DNA of 64,000 nt from Bacillota bacterium (GCA_023426265.1 JAFABA010000165.1:1-64000), one strand, 5' to 3'; shown: positions 36,865 to 45,436, numbered from the stretch's first letter. Notes: generated by a model not told the origin, from the letters alone. Program-made: numbers and translations.

Positions 36865-36988
36865 TCTGCCCTAAAACCCCTCAAATAGGGCTTTTTGTTG
36901 CTCAGCTCATTGAAAGCGTCTCATCTAACATGCAAATAGTCATGTTTGAAAACCCTCATATATTCATGTTTAAAAAGGAGAAAGCGTA

Positions 36989-37633
36989 ATGAAAGGATTG
37001 GAGATCGAATCATTCGGGCGTATTTGCTATGGCTTCACCAAAGGCGAGGCCGAACAAGTGTGCATCAACAAACAGCAAGCGGAAGTCGTATCCATGCTTT
37101 TTGAAAAGTATCTCGAAGGCTTCAGCCTGGGTCGGTTAAGCGAATTGCTGCAAAGCAATCATATTCCCTCCCCTTCCGGCAGGGAGACCTGGACGCGGAC
37201 AACAATAGATAAGCTTCTATCCAACCAAAGCTATGTTCCTCACATTATCCCTTGGGATCAATTCTACAGGGTGCAAGATGAGAAGATGCGGCGATGCAAT
37301 CTGGAATATGGCGAAACAGACGTACAGAGGAAATCTACGCGATACAATTCAACGCATATATTGAGTGGGCTTTTGGTTTGTGCTGAATGCGGTGCAAATT
37401 ACCGCAGGATCACCCGCCCTACTGGTGAAATCGTGTGGCGTTGTGCCAATCGGGTAGAGCATGGCAGCAAGATCTGCAAGCATTCCCCTTCTATCACTGA
37501 AACGGATGCTTTATCGTTCCTCCAGAATAACCTGCATATTACGCAGATCAATGCGGAGATGATCCGGAATAAAGTATCTGCAATTTATGTAACTGACGAT
37601 GAAGTATGCGCATCAAGATTAATAATGCTTTGA
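36989..37633 (+). CDS. Serine-recombinase fragment (recombinase domain and zinc ribbon)
   Basis: 214 aa. It begins at the start of the large-serine-recombinase DNA-binding domain (ICYGFTK...EAEQVCINKQQAEVVSMLF, then GRETWTRTTIDKLLSNQSY) and has the zinc ribbon (LVCAECGANYRR...WRCANR...CKH). The N-terminal catalytic resolvase domain with its Ser is absent, and the C-terminal coiled coil is short. GGAG precedes the ATG, so it may be expressed as a short protein, but it cannot catalyse recombination alone. It lies 175 nt inside the left direct repeat. Confidence 0.75.
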   Translation: MKGLEIESFGRICYGFTKGEAEQVCINKQQAEVVSMLFEKYLEGFSLGRLSELLQSNHIPSPSGRETWTRTTIDKLLSNQSYVPHIIPWDQFYRVQDEKMRRCNLEYGETDVQRKSTRYNSTHILSGLLVCAECGANYRRITRPTGEIVWRCANRVEHGSKICKHSPSITETDALSFLQNNLHITQINAEMIRNKVSAIYVTDDEVCASRLIML

Positions 37634-37691
37634 GAGCATCACTATAGGGTATAATATTCATGCATTCAACTTTTTCGGAAGGACTTACGGC

Positions 37692-38336
37692 ATGAATATT
37701 ACAGAAGATGAGCTTCAATTATATTGGATGTTTCTCCGAAAGGAAAGGAGCGCCAGACGCACGTTAAATAAAGGCTTTATTTCAAAAGAAATCTATACGG
37801 AGGCAATGAAGCGTGCGATTCAAGATTTAGAGCTAAAGGAGCCTATTGAGCAACTCCTGGATGAAGATTATTTGACATATCTGGCGCACAACTGCGATTT
37901 TAATGAGGAAAGTGCATCTATCATCTCTCCGCGTGCAAAAGCGCGGGCAGAGAAGATGGGAGATGTTAATCCTAGATATGCATGCTTGACCGATATAGCA
38001 AAAAGACGAAACAGTAGTGTTTTGCCCAGCTATAGTATACAGAGTTGGTTTCGAAGCCACGGTACAATAGAATTTCTGACGCTTTGGGAGCAAGGGAATA
38101 ACCCAAACTATAACCCGAAAGAATTCGAGATATCAGAAATAGAGGCGTCCAAATCAACCCTGACGTTGAAAAATTGGATTGCACGGACTGGTGCCATTGG
38201 TATTACTTCCATGCAAGGCAGGTATGGAGGTACTTATGCCCACCCTGCTATTGCGTTGGATTTCGAAGCTTGGCTTTCACCAAAGTTCCGACTGACGCTT
38301 TTCCAGGGACTGCATATTGTTGAACAGGTAGGTTAA
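37692..38336 (+). CDS. KilA-N domain protein, shortened at the C-terminus
   Basis: 214 aa. The first ~65 residues are an unknown helical part. The KilA-N DNA-binding fold follows (VNPRYACLTDIAKRRNSS, then WIARTGAIGITSMQGRYGGTYAHPAIALDFEAWLSP split over ~105-200). KilA-N is common in phages and mobile elements. The normal continuation after FRLTLF (usually more than 60 further residues) is missing: a stop comes after EQVG. It is therefore probably a truncated or decayed gene. Confidence 0.7.
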   Translation: MNITEDELQLYWMFLRKERSARRTLNKGFISKEIYTEAMKRAIQDLELKEPIEQLLDEDYLTYLAHNCDFNEESASIISPRAKARAEKMGDVNPRYACLTDIAKRRNSSVLPSYSIQSWFRSHGTIEFLTLWEQGNNPNYNPKEFEISEIEASKSTLTLKNWIARTGAIGITSMQGRYGGTYAHPAIALDFEAWLSPKFRLTLFQGLHIVEQVG

Positions 38337-38469
38337 TTGTCTAATTTCTATTAGACCAATACAAAATCTATTTTTTTGCATAGCCGCTACTAAAAGCGCT
38401 ATTAAAGATCAGTGGTCTCGTGCCAGAGCAAGAGAGGCTGAGATCATTATCATGTCGCCTCCTCAATTC

Positions 38470-38585
38470 GTACGTCAGATTATTACAGTAAATCATTGTC
38501 TTGCTAAACACGTTGACTTATAATAATTCATATAAGATTTTGTTTCGACAAAATTAACGATTAGGCTAATATACGATGTTCTTTT
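38470..38585. repeat. Non-coding block shared with 21134-21246 (copy B)
   Basis: Starts at ACGTCAGATTATTACAGTAA, continues with ATTGTCTTGCTA, ACTTATAAT, TTTCGACAAAATTAACGATT and TAATATACGA. It lies in a 485-bp gap, about 240 bp upstream of the CBASS genes, just as copy A lies about 310 bp upstream of the AbiJ-like pair. Further short matches (GCATTA..CGyATAA and GGCAATA..AATGCGAAG) follow in both copies but in changed order. Confidence 0.65.
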
Positions 38586-38821
38586 ACGCCCACATTAGGC
38601 AATAATGCGAAGCCCGACCTATCCTGCATTAGACGTATAATGTAAAGTTGTAAATAAAGCTAAGAGATATCTACGAAGGAAACGAATTATGAATCTACGT
38701 GGTAATTGATGACGAAGACGATAGGTATAGGACTACGTAAAAACTGCAAAGGGCAAAGAAGCAATCCCTAGAGATCCCTGCAGGTTGCCATGTCCAGTAT
38801 AGAATATGAGGTGAAATTGGT

Positions 38822-39961
38822 ATGCCAACAATGCGTAATATAAAGGCAGATGTTGAGCGCCTTTTATGGGGTGTCTCTGCTGGACGTTGCGAATTCGACG
38901 GATGCAACAAACCACTTTATCGCCATGAAGCTACTGGAACCATTGACAACTATGCCGAGAAGGCTCACATCCACGCTGTTAGTCCAGGTGGGGCACGATA
39001 TGATCCCGAAGCTGAAGACTTTAAGAACAACTTTGAAAATCTGATGCTGGTCTGTCCGCAGTGCCATATCACAATCGACCGGAATGAAGAGCAATATAAA
39101 CCTGCCGTTCTGTTTGAAATGAAGCGTAAACATGAACAACGAATTACCACCCTCACCAATATCGGGGCTAATTTGCACAGCCATATGGTATACTACACCG
39201 CAAACCTCGCCGGTACTCACCATTCGGTTAATGACGGGGATGCAAGGAATGCGTTAGCTTTGTTCGGAAGGTATCCGACTGAAGACTCGCCAATTGATTT
39301 AAGCCAAAAGGGTAGTTACGTTGAGGACAGTGAAGTTGGTTTTTATCAAAACAATATTCAGAATCTTGATCGAGCAATCAGATCAAGAATTCTCGATGTT
39401 ATAGAACAAGGTTCAAGTATTGCACTGTTTGCGCTTGCCTCCCAACCACTCTTAATGTATCTCGGTCGCATACTTAACGACAAATACAACGTAGCAGTGT
39501 TTCAGTGCCATCGAAGAGAAAATGATAAATGGAGTTGGGGGCAGCAATACCAACCTGTGAAGTTTCTAGTCACGGAGGCGCAGGGAGCAAGCGAATTGAG
39601 TCCAGTTGCACTGGTGTTTTCTCTCAGCAGTGATATTGCAGATAATCGTATCAGGACAGTCCTTGGCGAGAGTGCATCCATCTACATGGTTACTATCGAA
39701 TCACCTAATCGTCAGTTCGTCGATCATCCATCTGTTATGGATGACTTTGTTGCGGCAACACGTGAAGTGCTGGAGAGGATTAAGCGTAGGCATGGGAAGA
39801 ATGTCGATCTGCACATCTTTCCAGCAATGCCCGTTTCGCTGGCGATTCGGTTTGGAATGGACTATATGCCCAAGGCGGACAATAAATTGATCATCTATGA
39901 CGAGCGATCGGATAGAGGATTTGTTTTTGCCCTCAGCATAGGAGGATCAAATGACGAATGA
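38822..39961 (+). CDS. cap5: CBASS effector Cap5 (HNH nuclease with SAVED domain)
   Basis: 379 aa. The N-terminal HNH nuclease has Cys23 and Cys28, the AHIHAV strand (His49, His51), Asn73 and a CPQCH turn (Cys78, Cys81, His82). The C-terminal half (~165-375) matches the SAVED ligand sensor (SIALFALASQPLLMYLG, ALVFSLSSDI, HIFPAMPVSLAIRFG, LIIYDE). Cap5 is activated by a cyclic nucleotide from the CD-NTase, forms tetramers and degrades DNA. GAGGTGA precedes the ATG; the end overlaps the CD-NTase gene by 11 nt, so translation is coupled. Confidence 0.9.
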   Translation: MPTMRNIKADVERLLWGVSAGRCEFDGCNKPLYRHEATGTIDNYAEKAHIHAVSPGGARYDPEAEDFKNNFENLMLVCPQCHITIDRNEEQYKPAVLFEMKRKHEQRITTLTNIGANLHSHMVYYTANLAGTHHSVNDGDARNALALFGRYPTEDSPIDLSQKGSYVEDSEVGFYQNNIQNLDRAIRSRILDVIEQGSSIALFALASQPLLMYLGRILNDKYNVAVFQCHRRENDKWSWGQQYQPVKFLVTEAQGASELSPVALVFSLSSDIADNRIRTVLGESASIYMVTIESPNRQFVDHPSVMDDFVAATREVLERIKRRHGKNVDLHIFPAMPVSLAIRFGMDYMPKADNKLIIYDERSDRGFVFALSIGGSNDE

Positions 39962-41393
39962 TCAACTCAATGACCTATATAGGCGAATAGCTGACGAACT
40001 GGACATATCCGATGCTCACTTCAAACGAGCCGAAACAAGCTATAACGCGCTTGGTGAGTATATCGGAAATCACAGCAATTATCCCATTGAGGTTTACACG
40101 CAAGGCTCGTTCAGACTTGGTACTGTCATTCGTCCGCTCAGTGATGAAGATGAGTATGACTTGGACCTAATCTGCGAGATTGCCAACGGTCAATCACTTA
40201 CGGCCGCCGCCATAAAAACTGGAATTGGTAAAATTTTTAGGGAATCTGATCGATATTCTGCAAAACTTGAGGAAAAGAAACGTTGTTGGCGTATTGAGTA
40301 TGCGGATGAGGCTCAGTTCCACATGGATATTACGCCGGCTAAACCTAATGTCGAGATGGAACCGTCCATTCTCGTAACAAATAAGAGCGATAATGGTAGC
40401 TATTCATTTAGTCCAAGTAATCCTAGAGGGTATGCCGACTGGTTTGATCAAAGAAAACTTATTGCGAGTGTTGCAAAAAGTGCAGTGTTTGAATCGGCCG
40501 CTGCATCAGTTGAGCCGGTTAAACCTAATCGTGTAAAGTTACCTTTGCAGCGGGCGATACAGATACTCAAACGGCATCGGGATAAAATGTTTGAGACCGA
40601 TCCTGACGTCAAACCGATTTCGATCATAATAACGACGCTTGCCGCACAAGCATACTGCGGTGAGCTTGGCGTATACGATGCTGTGAAAGGCATTCTCGAG
40701 ACTTTGCCCCAATACATCCAAAGAAATTCAAACGGATATAGAGTTCCGAACCCATCGAACCCTGCCGAGAACTTTGCAGACAAATGGAATAGTGAACCAA
40801 GAAAAGCAAAGGCCTTTTTTGACTGGATAGCACAGGCAAGAAATGACCTTGTAGTTACCGTGTTATCGATTGGTGATGACTACACTGTTATTGAAGATAC
40901 ATTGGGAGCGGGCGTGGTCGGCCGTGCACTGGTTGGAATAAATCAAGTTCGCCATGATTCACAACTGGCACTAACTGCATACAGTAATCCAAGCATACGG
41001 ACTGCATTAAGTGTGCCGCACCGACAACGGCCTCTATTCAGAGTACCTAAAGCCATTATGCTAGGTATTCAGGCCACCGTCTCCCAGAACGGCCAGCAGT
41101 ACACTTATAAAAACAATAGCCAGCCTATTCCTAAGCATTGTTCTATAGACTTTAGCTTAATTGTTTCACCAGCTATACTTAAAGGAGGCTATACGGTATG
41201 GTGGCAGGTAGTCAATACTGGCGATGAAGCGAGAGCACAAAACGGACTAAGGGGTGGATTTGAGAAAAAAGTTAATACCACCCAGCATCATGAAACTTCG
41301 CTATATGCAGGGACACATTATGTACAAGCGTTCCTTACAAAGCGGGGTAGTTGTATCGCGAAATCCAGTGAGTTCATTGTAAATATTTTGTAA
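39951..41393 (+). CDS. CBASS CD-NTase (cGAS/DncV-like nucleotidyltransferase)
   Basis: 480 aa. It has the nucleotidyltransferase signature: QGSFRLGTVIRP (Gly52, Ser53), DEYDLDLI (metal ligands Asp70, Asp72) and a third Asp in FHMDITPA (Asp126). A helical core follows and then a C-terminal beta-rich domain (~375-480, SLIVSPAIL, YTVWWQVVNTGDEA, GTHYVQAFLTK) like the sensor domain called AGS-C. It makes a cyclic oligonucleotide signal on infection and activates the upstream Cap5. AGGAGG precedes the ATG. No Cap2/Cap3 or Cap6/Cap7 genes are seen, so this is a minimal type I CBASS. Confidence 0.9.
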   Translation: MTNDQLNDLYRRIADELDISDAHFKRAETSYNALGEYIGNHSNYPIEVYTQGSFRLGTVIRPLSDEDEYDLDLICEIANGQSLTAAAIKTGIGKIFRESDRYSAKLEEKKRCWRIEYADEAQFHMDITPAKPNVEMEPSILVTNKSDNGSYSFSPSNPRGYADWFDQRKLIASVAKSAVFESAAASVEPVKPNRVKLPLQRAIQILKRHRDKMFETDPDVKPISIIITTLAAQAYCGELGVYDAVKGILETLPQYIQRNSNGYRVPNPSNPAENFADKWNSEPRKAKAFFDWIAQARNDLVVTVLSIGDDYTVIEDTLGAGVVGRALVGINQVRHDSQLALTAYSNPSIRTALSVPHRQRPLFRVPKAIMLGIQATVSQNGQQYTYKNNSQPIPKHCSIDFSLIVSPAILKGGYTVWWQVVNTGDEARAQNGLRGGFEKKVNTTQHHETSLYAGTHYVQAFLTKRGSCIAKSSEFIVNIL

Positions 41394-41479
41394 GACAGCG
41401 TTGTTATATGCGCTTTCCAAGGTATACGTAAGGCGGACACTTTGTAAAGGGGCCGAAGCGCAAAAAAGAGGTGGATAAG

Positions 41480-42055
41480 ATGTCAGATGCAAAAAATGCA
41501 TACAATCAAATCGCTAGTTTTTTAAGCAACGAAACAGAAAAAACTTTGCTGCTATGTGGTATTGCTGATAAAGAAAAACATCTATCTCTCCTTAGAGCTT
41601 TAAATACTAAGGGAAATCTGAAGGGATTGGTTTTCTTAATTCATACAACAAAAGATGGTATGACAAATTTCTTCCGATGGGCAGGACTTTATAAAGTTAA
41701 AGTACCATCAAAATATGGACAGGGAATGAAATTATCCAATCTTACTATCTATTTTGATAATTTAACCACCAAGAGCAGCAGTAATAAATATGATAATTAC
41801 GCTTTTGATTTTATGATCGTATGGCCAATGCAAAGCGTTACTGTAAATAAAGAAGAGATTCAAATGCTAAAAGAAATGGTAAAGCGTCAAAAAACAAAAA
41901 AGATTGTTTTCCTTACCATAAAAGAACCTTGGTGTAATCCTTCCTTATTAACGCCCATTGTCGATCGGATAATTAAACTGGATTGTGAGAATGATGATCC
42001 GCAGGAATATCAGCGCATTCTTTCTGTCTATGAAGAGGATATTGGAATACTATAG
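41480..42055 (+). CDS. Unknown 191-aa protein between CBASS and the GNAT-PIN gene
   Basis: Soluble mixed alpha/beta protein with a Lys-rich end. Segments such as TLLLCGIADKEKHLSLLRAL, GLVFLIHTT, FDFMIVWPM and KIVFLTIKEP look like the parallel strands of a Rossmann-like fold, but no motif identifies a family. ATG at 41480 follows AGAGGTGG. It lies 86 nt after the CD-NTase and 38 nt before the GNAT-PIN gene, all in one direction, so it may belong to either system. Confidence 0.5.
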   Translation: MSDAKNAYNQIASFLSNETEKTLLLCGIADKEKHLSLLRALNTKGNLKGLVFLIHTTKDGMTNFFRWAGLYKVKVPSKYGQGMKLSNLTIYFDNLTTKSSSNKYDNYAFDFMIVWPMQSVTVNKEEIQMLKEMVKRQKTKKIVFLTIKEPWCNPSLLTPIVDRIIKLDCENDDPQEYQRILSVYEEDIGIL

Positions 42056-42093
42056 AACAATTTGAAGTAATTTGGAACATAAGTGGATTGAAT

Positions 42094-44256
42094 ATGATTA
42101 ATAATTTGAAAATCGCAAGTTCTGAAATACCTATGTCCATAAAACTTGTAGACGTAAATTCGAGACTTTTTCATGATGTTTGTGAATTAGGCGATGCAAA
42201 TCGTTCAACACTGGGTTTTTTGCCTAGCCAGGCGTTTTATGAATATGCTGAGCGTAAAGGTATTTTTGCTGCAACCGATAAAGGTAAATTGCTCGGATAC
42301 GTGATGTTTCGTAAAAGGAATAACAATATTGTAATAGTACATTTATGTATAGCATCGCAATATCGAGGTAAAAACATTTCTAGTGTTTTGATTCAACATA
42401 TTGACGATCTGTTTTCAGAGGTTACGTGTATCAGTCTGTATTGCCGTAGAGATTATCGGCTGGATAATTTTTGGCGGAAGTTAGGATTTACCCCAATCAG
42501 TGAGAAAAAAGGACGCGCCTCTAATGAATCAATTTTAACAAGGTGGCAGCGAACCAAAAAAACCTTCGATTTACTCCATATGTTTGATGAGCATGACCGA
42601 CAGGATAAGGTTGTTGCTGCGGTTGATACGAATATAGTCATAGATCTCTATGAGGGCAAAAATGAGGAATCTATGGCCTTATTTGCTATGCATATGAGCG
42701 AGGCATCATATCGTATTACAAACGATGTGTTTAATGAAATTAACCGGAATAAGAATAAAGTTCAGCGAACGGATTTACAAAGGTTCGTTCAACACCGATT
42801 TATGATAATTGAAGAAAACAATTCTCCTGGATATTGGAATTTAATTAATGGAATATCCGGAGATATTGATATGGGAAGGCATCATTTTGATGATATATCA
42901 CACATAACACAATGTATTTTAAGTAATACTATGGTTTTTATTACTCGGGACGAATGGCTTAGATCAAAAAGAGATTATTTTTATACTCATTATGGACTAT
43001 CTATACGTTATCCAGCCGAATTTATTTGCGATATCGAAGAATTAGCTCAAGGGAATCTATATAGTCCAGCAAGTCTAGCGGGATCAGAATTAGTCTATAC
43101 TACATTAGCAACAGAAGATATTAATAGTATTATTGGCATGTTGTGCAGTACTATAATGTTTGCTGGGGAAAATAGTACACGTAAAAAGTTGCGCAACTAT
43201 ATTGCTTGTAGGGACAAATATGATTCTATTGTGGTTAAGCATAATGAGAAAAGCATTGCTGCATATATAGTAACCAAAAAATCTGATTTGCGAACAATTG
43301 AATGTTTTGTTATTGATGAGAAGTATAAGGCCCCACAATGGCGAAATACTTTAGCCCGCCATTTAGTAATGAGATTAATAAAGCAGGCGTATGTTGAAGG
43401 CCATAATATTATTGTTTTCAATAAGAACCTGATGACTAAGCCGATGCTATCCGCATTTGGAGACTATGGGTTTATTGAGAGCGGCGATATTTGTGTTAAA
43501 TTATCTATAAAAGGATGCTTACCCCGACACGAAGTTGAGAAAAAGGTTGTTGAAATAATAGATGAGCTAAGCAATACGTTTGTTAACGATGCGGCAAAGA
43601 AGAAGTTGATCGAAACAATCGGGCAAACTAGTCATATGGAACTCGAAAGAATCCTATGGCCTGTTAAGATCGCTGAAACCAATATAAACTGTTATATAGT
43701 ACCTATTCGACCTGATTATGCAATGCAATTGTTTGATGAACAATTGGTTCAGACATATCCTATGCTTTTCCCGCTCGAAAGGACTGAAGCGGCATTAAGC
43801 GTTGAAAATGTTTATTTTCGGTCGCCTAAACCAAGCATATGCAAAGCTCCTGCTCGAATATTATGGTATGTCAGCAATGATAGATTTAACCGTGTTAGCG
43901 GCGTGTCAAGTATTCGTGCTGTATCATATTTAATTGATTCAAACGTAGGCGCCGCAAAAGCATTGTATCGAAAATATCAGCGTTATGGTGTGCTGGCATG
44001 GGATAGCATCATGAAAATAACTAACAATGATCCAAACGGTAATGTTTCTGCAATGACATTTGGATTAACAGAACAATTTGCATCACCTTTGCCATATGCT
44101 TTGATAGTTGATATAATTGAATGCACAATGGGTAGAAGACCAACCTTTCAATCACCATATCAGGTTGATTCAGAGGTCTTTAATAAAATTTATAATTTCT
44201 TGACAGGGGTTCATACAGATGGCAAACAGGAAAGTGATATTGTCGATAAAGCCTAA
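42094..44256 (+). CDS. GNAT-PIN fusion protein with second GNAT-like and PUA-like parts
   Basis: 720 aa. In order: a GNAT acetyltransferase domain (~15-150; VIVHLCIASQYRGKNISS is the acetyl-CoA loop, then DNFWRKLGFTP); a PIN nuclease domain (~172-310; AAVDTNIVIDLY with Asp178, NDVFNEINRN, and FITRDEW); a second GNAT-like region (~330-475; IAAYIVTKK..., ending FGDYGFIESGD); and a C-terminal part (~565-700; ARILWYVSND...SYLID...FASPLPY) that resembles PUA/ASCH-like folds. PIN domains cut RNA; GNAT toxins acetylate aminoacyl-tRNA. It overlaps the ASCH gene by 38 nt. ATG at 42094 is preferred to a TTG six bases upstream. Confidence 0.6.
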   Translation: MINNLKIASSEIPMSIKLVDVNSRLFHDVCELGDANRSTLGFLPSQAFYEYAERKGIFAATDKGKLLGYVMFRKRNNNIVIVHLCIASQYRGKNISSVLIQHIDDLFSEVTCISLYCRRDYRLDNFWRKLGFTPISEKKGRASNESILTRWQRTKKTFDLLHMFDEHDRQDKVVAAVDTNIVIDLYEGKNEESMALFAMHMSEASYRITNDVFNEINRNKNKVQRTDLQRFVQHRFMIIEENNSPGYWNLINGISGDIDMGRHHFDDISHITQCILSNTMVFITRDEWLRSKRDYFYTHYGLSIRYPAEFICDIEELAQGNLYSPASLAGSELVYTTLATEDINSIIGMLCSTIMFAGENSTRKKLRNYIACRDKYDSIVVKHNEKSIAAYIVTKKSDLRTIECFVIDEKYKAPQWRNTLARHLVMRLIKQAYVEGHNIIVFNKNLMTKPMLSAFGDYGFIESGDICVKLSIKGCLPRHEVEKKVVEIIDELSNTFVNDAAKKKLIETIGQTSHMELERILWPVKIAETNINCYIVPIRPDYAMQLFDEQLVQTYPMLFPLERTEAALSVENVYFRSPKPSICKAPARILWYVSNDRFNRVSGVSSIRAVSYLIDSNVGAAKALYRKYQRYGVLAWDSIMKITNNDPNGNVSAMTFGLTEQFASPLPYALIVDIIECTMGRRPTFQSPYQVDSEVFNKIYNFLTGVHTDGKQESDIVDKA

Positions 44257-44656
44257 ATATGCAGAAGCAATTCTTACTGGAGAAAAAACTGTTGAATTAA
44301 GAAGGAGACCCCTCAATCTGCATCAAGGCGATCAGGTAGCCTTGTATGCATCGTATCCAGTGAAGGCTATAATTGGGGCATTTACTGTCAAGAAGGTTGT
44401 AACAAAGAAAATAGTTGATCTATATGATATGATAGAAGCAATGGCCTGTATTTCTTCTGACGAGTTTAGCTTGTATTTTGCTGGAACCGATACAGGTTGT
44501 GCGATATTTATTCAAGGATTTACAAGTATAAGCGAGAGAATTCCTCTGGAAGCATTAGGTTTAAAAGCACCTCAAAGTTATAGATATGTAGATGACGCAA
44601 TTTGGTCAGAAATTGAGTCAAAGCTTATCCGCAACCGAGAAGGCATAGCTAATTGA
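44219..44656 (+). CDS. ASCH-domain protein
   Basis: 145 aa. Typical ASCH start VILSIKPKYAEAILTGEKTVELRRR (residues ~6-30), then VALYASYPVKAIIGAF and a C-terminal RYVDDAIW. ASCH is a PUA-related fold that binds RNA or modified nucleotides; some members are nucleases or amidohydrolases. It starts inside the end of the GNAT-PIN gene (38-nt overlap, AGGGG ribosome site), so the products are very likely made together and act together. Confidence 0.8.
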   Translation: MANRKVILSIKPKYAEAILTGEKTVELRRRPLNLHQGDQVALYASYPVKAIIGAFTVKKVVTKKIVDLYDMIEAMACISSDEFSLYFAGTDTGCAIFIQGFTSISERIPLEALGLKAPQSYRYVDDAIWSEIESKLIRNREGIAN

Positions 44657-44803
44657 AGAATAGTCTGCGCCATGCAAGAGTTTATAGATTTGGCGTTTAT
44701 AGAACTTGGAAGTTGTTGCTTACTATAGGTCTTGAACTTCCGATTATGTTTAATAATTACGACGATCTGATAAAACGATCCCAAGGTAAATTGATCGCCA
44801 TTC

Positions 44804-45052
44804 CTATTTCTCCAATTCATCGAACAGGCTGTCGATGCTATCGAAAACAGGCTGGTTCCCAGCCTTCACCTTGGCCTTCACGTCGTTGATTTCCGTTTTC
44901 AGCTCGTCTACGAATTTCTTGGGATAGACCGCCACAGGGATAAGCTGAATCACGCCGTCCTTTTCCGTGATCTCCAGCTTGTCACCCTCCTTGATACCGA
45001 GCCGAGTTACCACCTCTTTCGGGATCGTAGTTCTTTGTTCCGGCGGAAACAC
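44804..45052 (-). pseudogene. AbrB/SpoVT-type DNA-binding protein, 5' end missing
   Basis: The open frame contains a swapped-hairpin AbrB fold (TTIPKEVVTRLGIKEGDKLEITEKDGVIQLIPV) and a Lys/Asp-rich tail of the MazE/AbrB antitoxin kind. In frame, the sequence continues upstream (SILKIVHPRELV), which the fold needs, but no ATG exists before a TGA at 45139-45141, inside the right direct repeat. Only a GTG at 45052 is available. I read it as a gene whose 5' end was lost at the repeat. No toxin partner is seen. Confidence 0.55.
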
Positions 45053-45099
45053 CAGCTCCCTTGGGTGGACAATTTTCAGGATGCTAAAGTCGGACTTGC

Positions 45100-45152
45100 C
45101 TTCAGCTTTTTTCTTCTCAAGTCTAAAATATCTAAATTGTCAACGAAATCCA
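45100..45152. repeat. 50-bp direct repeat, right copy
   Basis: Matches 36764-36813 at 47 of 50 aligned positions plus a 3-nt insertion (TCT). It marks the right border of the recombinase/CBASS/GNAT-PIN unit and cuts into the AbrB-like gene. Confidence 0.7.
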
Positions 45153-45191
45153 AATAGAGCAGGCACCCAAATGGGTGCCTGCTCTATTTGG
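45150..45191. repeat. Perfect 19-bp hairpin next to the right repeat
   Basis: The arms 45150-45168 and 45173-45191 (CCAAATAGAGCAGGCACCC and its complement) are perfect with a 4-nt loop. No good T-run follows on either strand. Its position mirrors the hairpin after the left repeat. Confidence 0.7.
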
Positions 45192-45436
45192 AATTGCTTA
45201 GCAGGCTTAAGCTGCTTATCACTGAATCACCAATCGGTAATGGGTTGAGGCCGATGCCAGCAGCAGCAAACGATCCAGTGGATCGTTTGCAGGCCGAAAC
45301 GGGCATCCGCTTGCGGATGCCCCGGGCACGAGAAGCCCAGTGAGATAGGAATTTATCACCTTAACGTAACAACCTCATCAAGCAATATTGCCATGCTCAG
45401 ACAGACAAACTCTATTACAGCGAGGCCTTCACCCCA
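45192..45436. other. Gene-free junction between the island and the core
   Basis: Contains two perfect hairpins: 45266-45290 (GCAAACGATCC, 3-nt loop) and 45301-45322 (GGGCATCCGC, 2-nt loop). No gene is seen. A copy of the tRNA-Thr 3' end was looked for here and not found. Confidence 0.5.

Noticed and set aside
36621..36884. Minus-strand frame across the left direct repeat (QFRYFGLEKKAEG)
   Set aside because: No ribosome site or family; part of it is the repeat itself. Kept only as an alternative explanation of the repeats.
19337..45436. Duplicate of the tRNA-Thr 3' end as right attachment site of the whole island
   Set aside because: I searched the right junction for the T-arm/acceptor sequence and found no copy; only the internal 50-bp repeats are supported.
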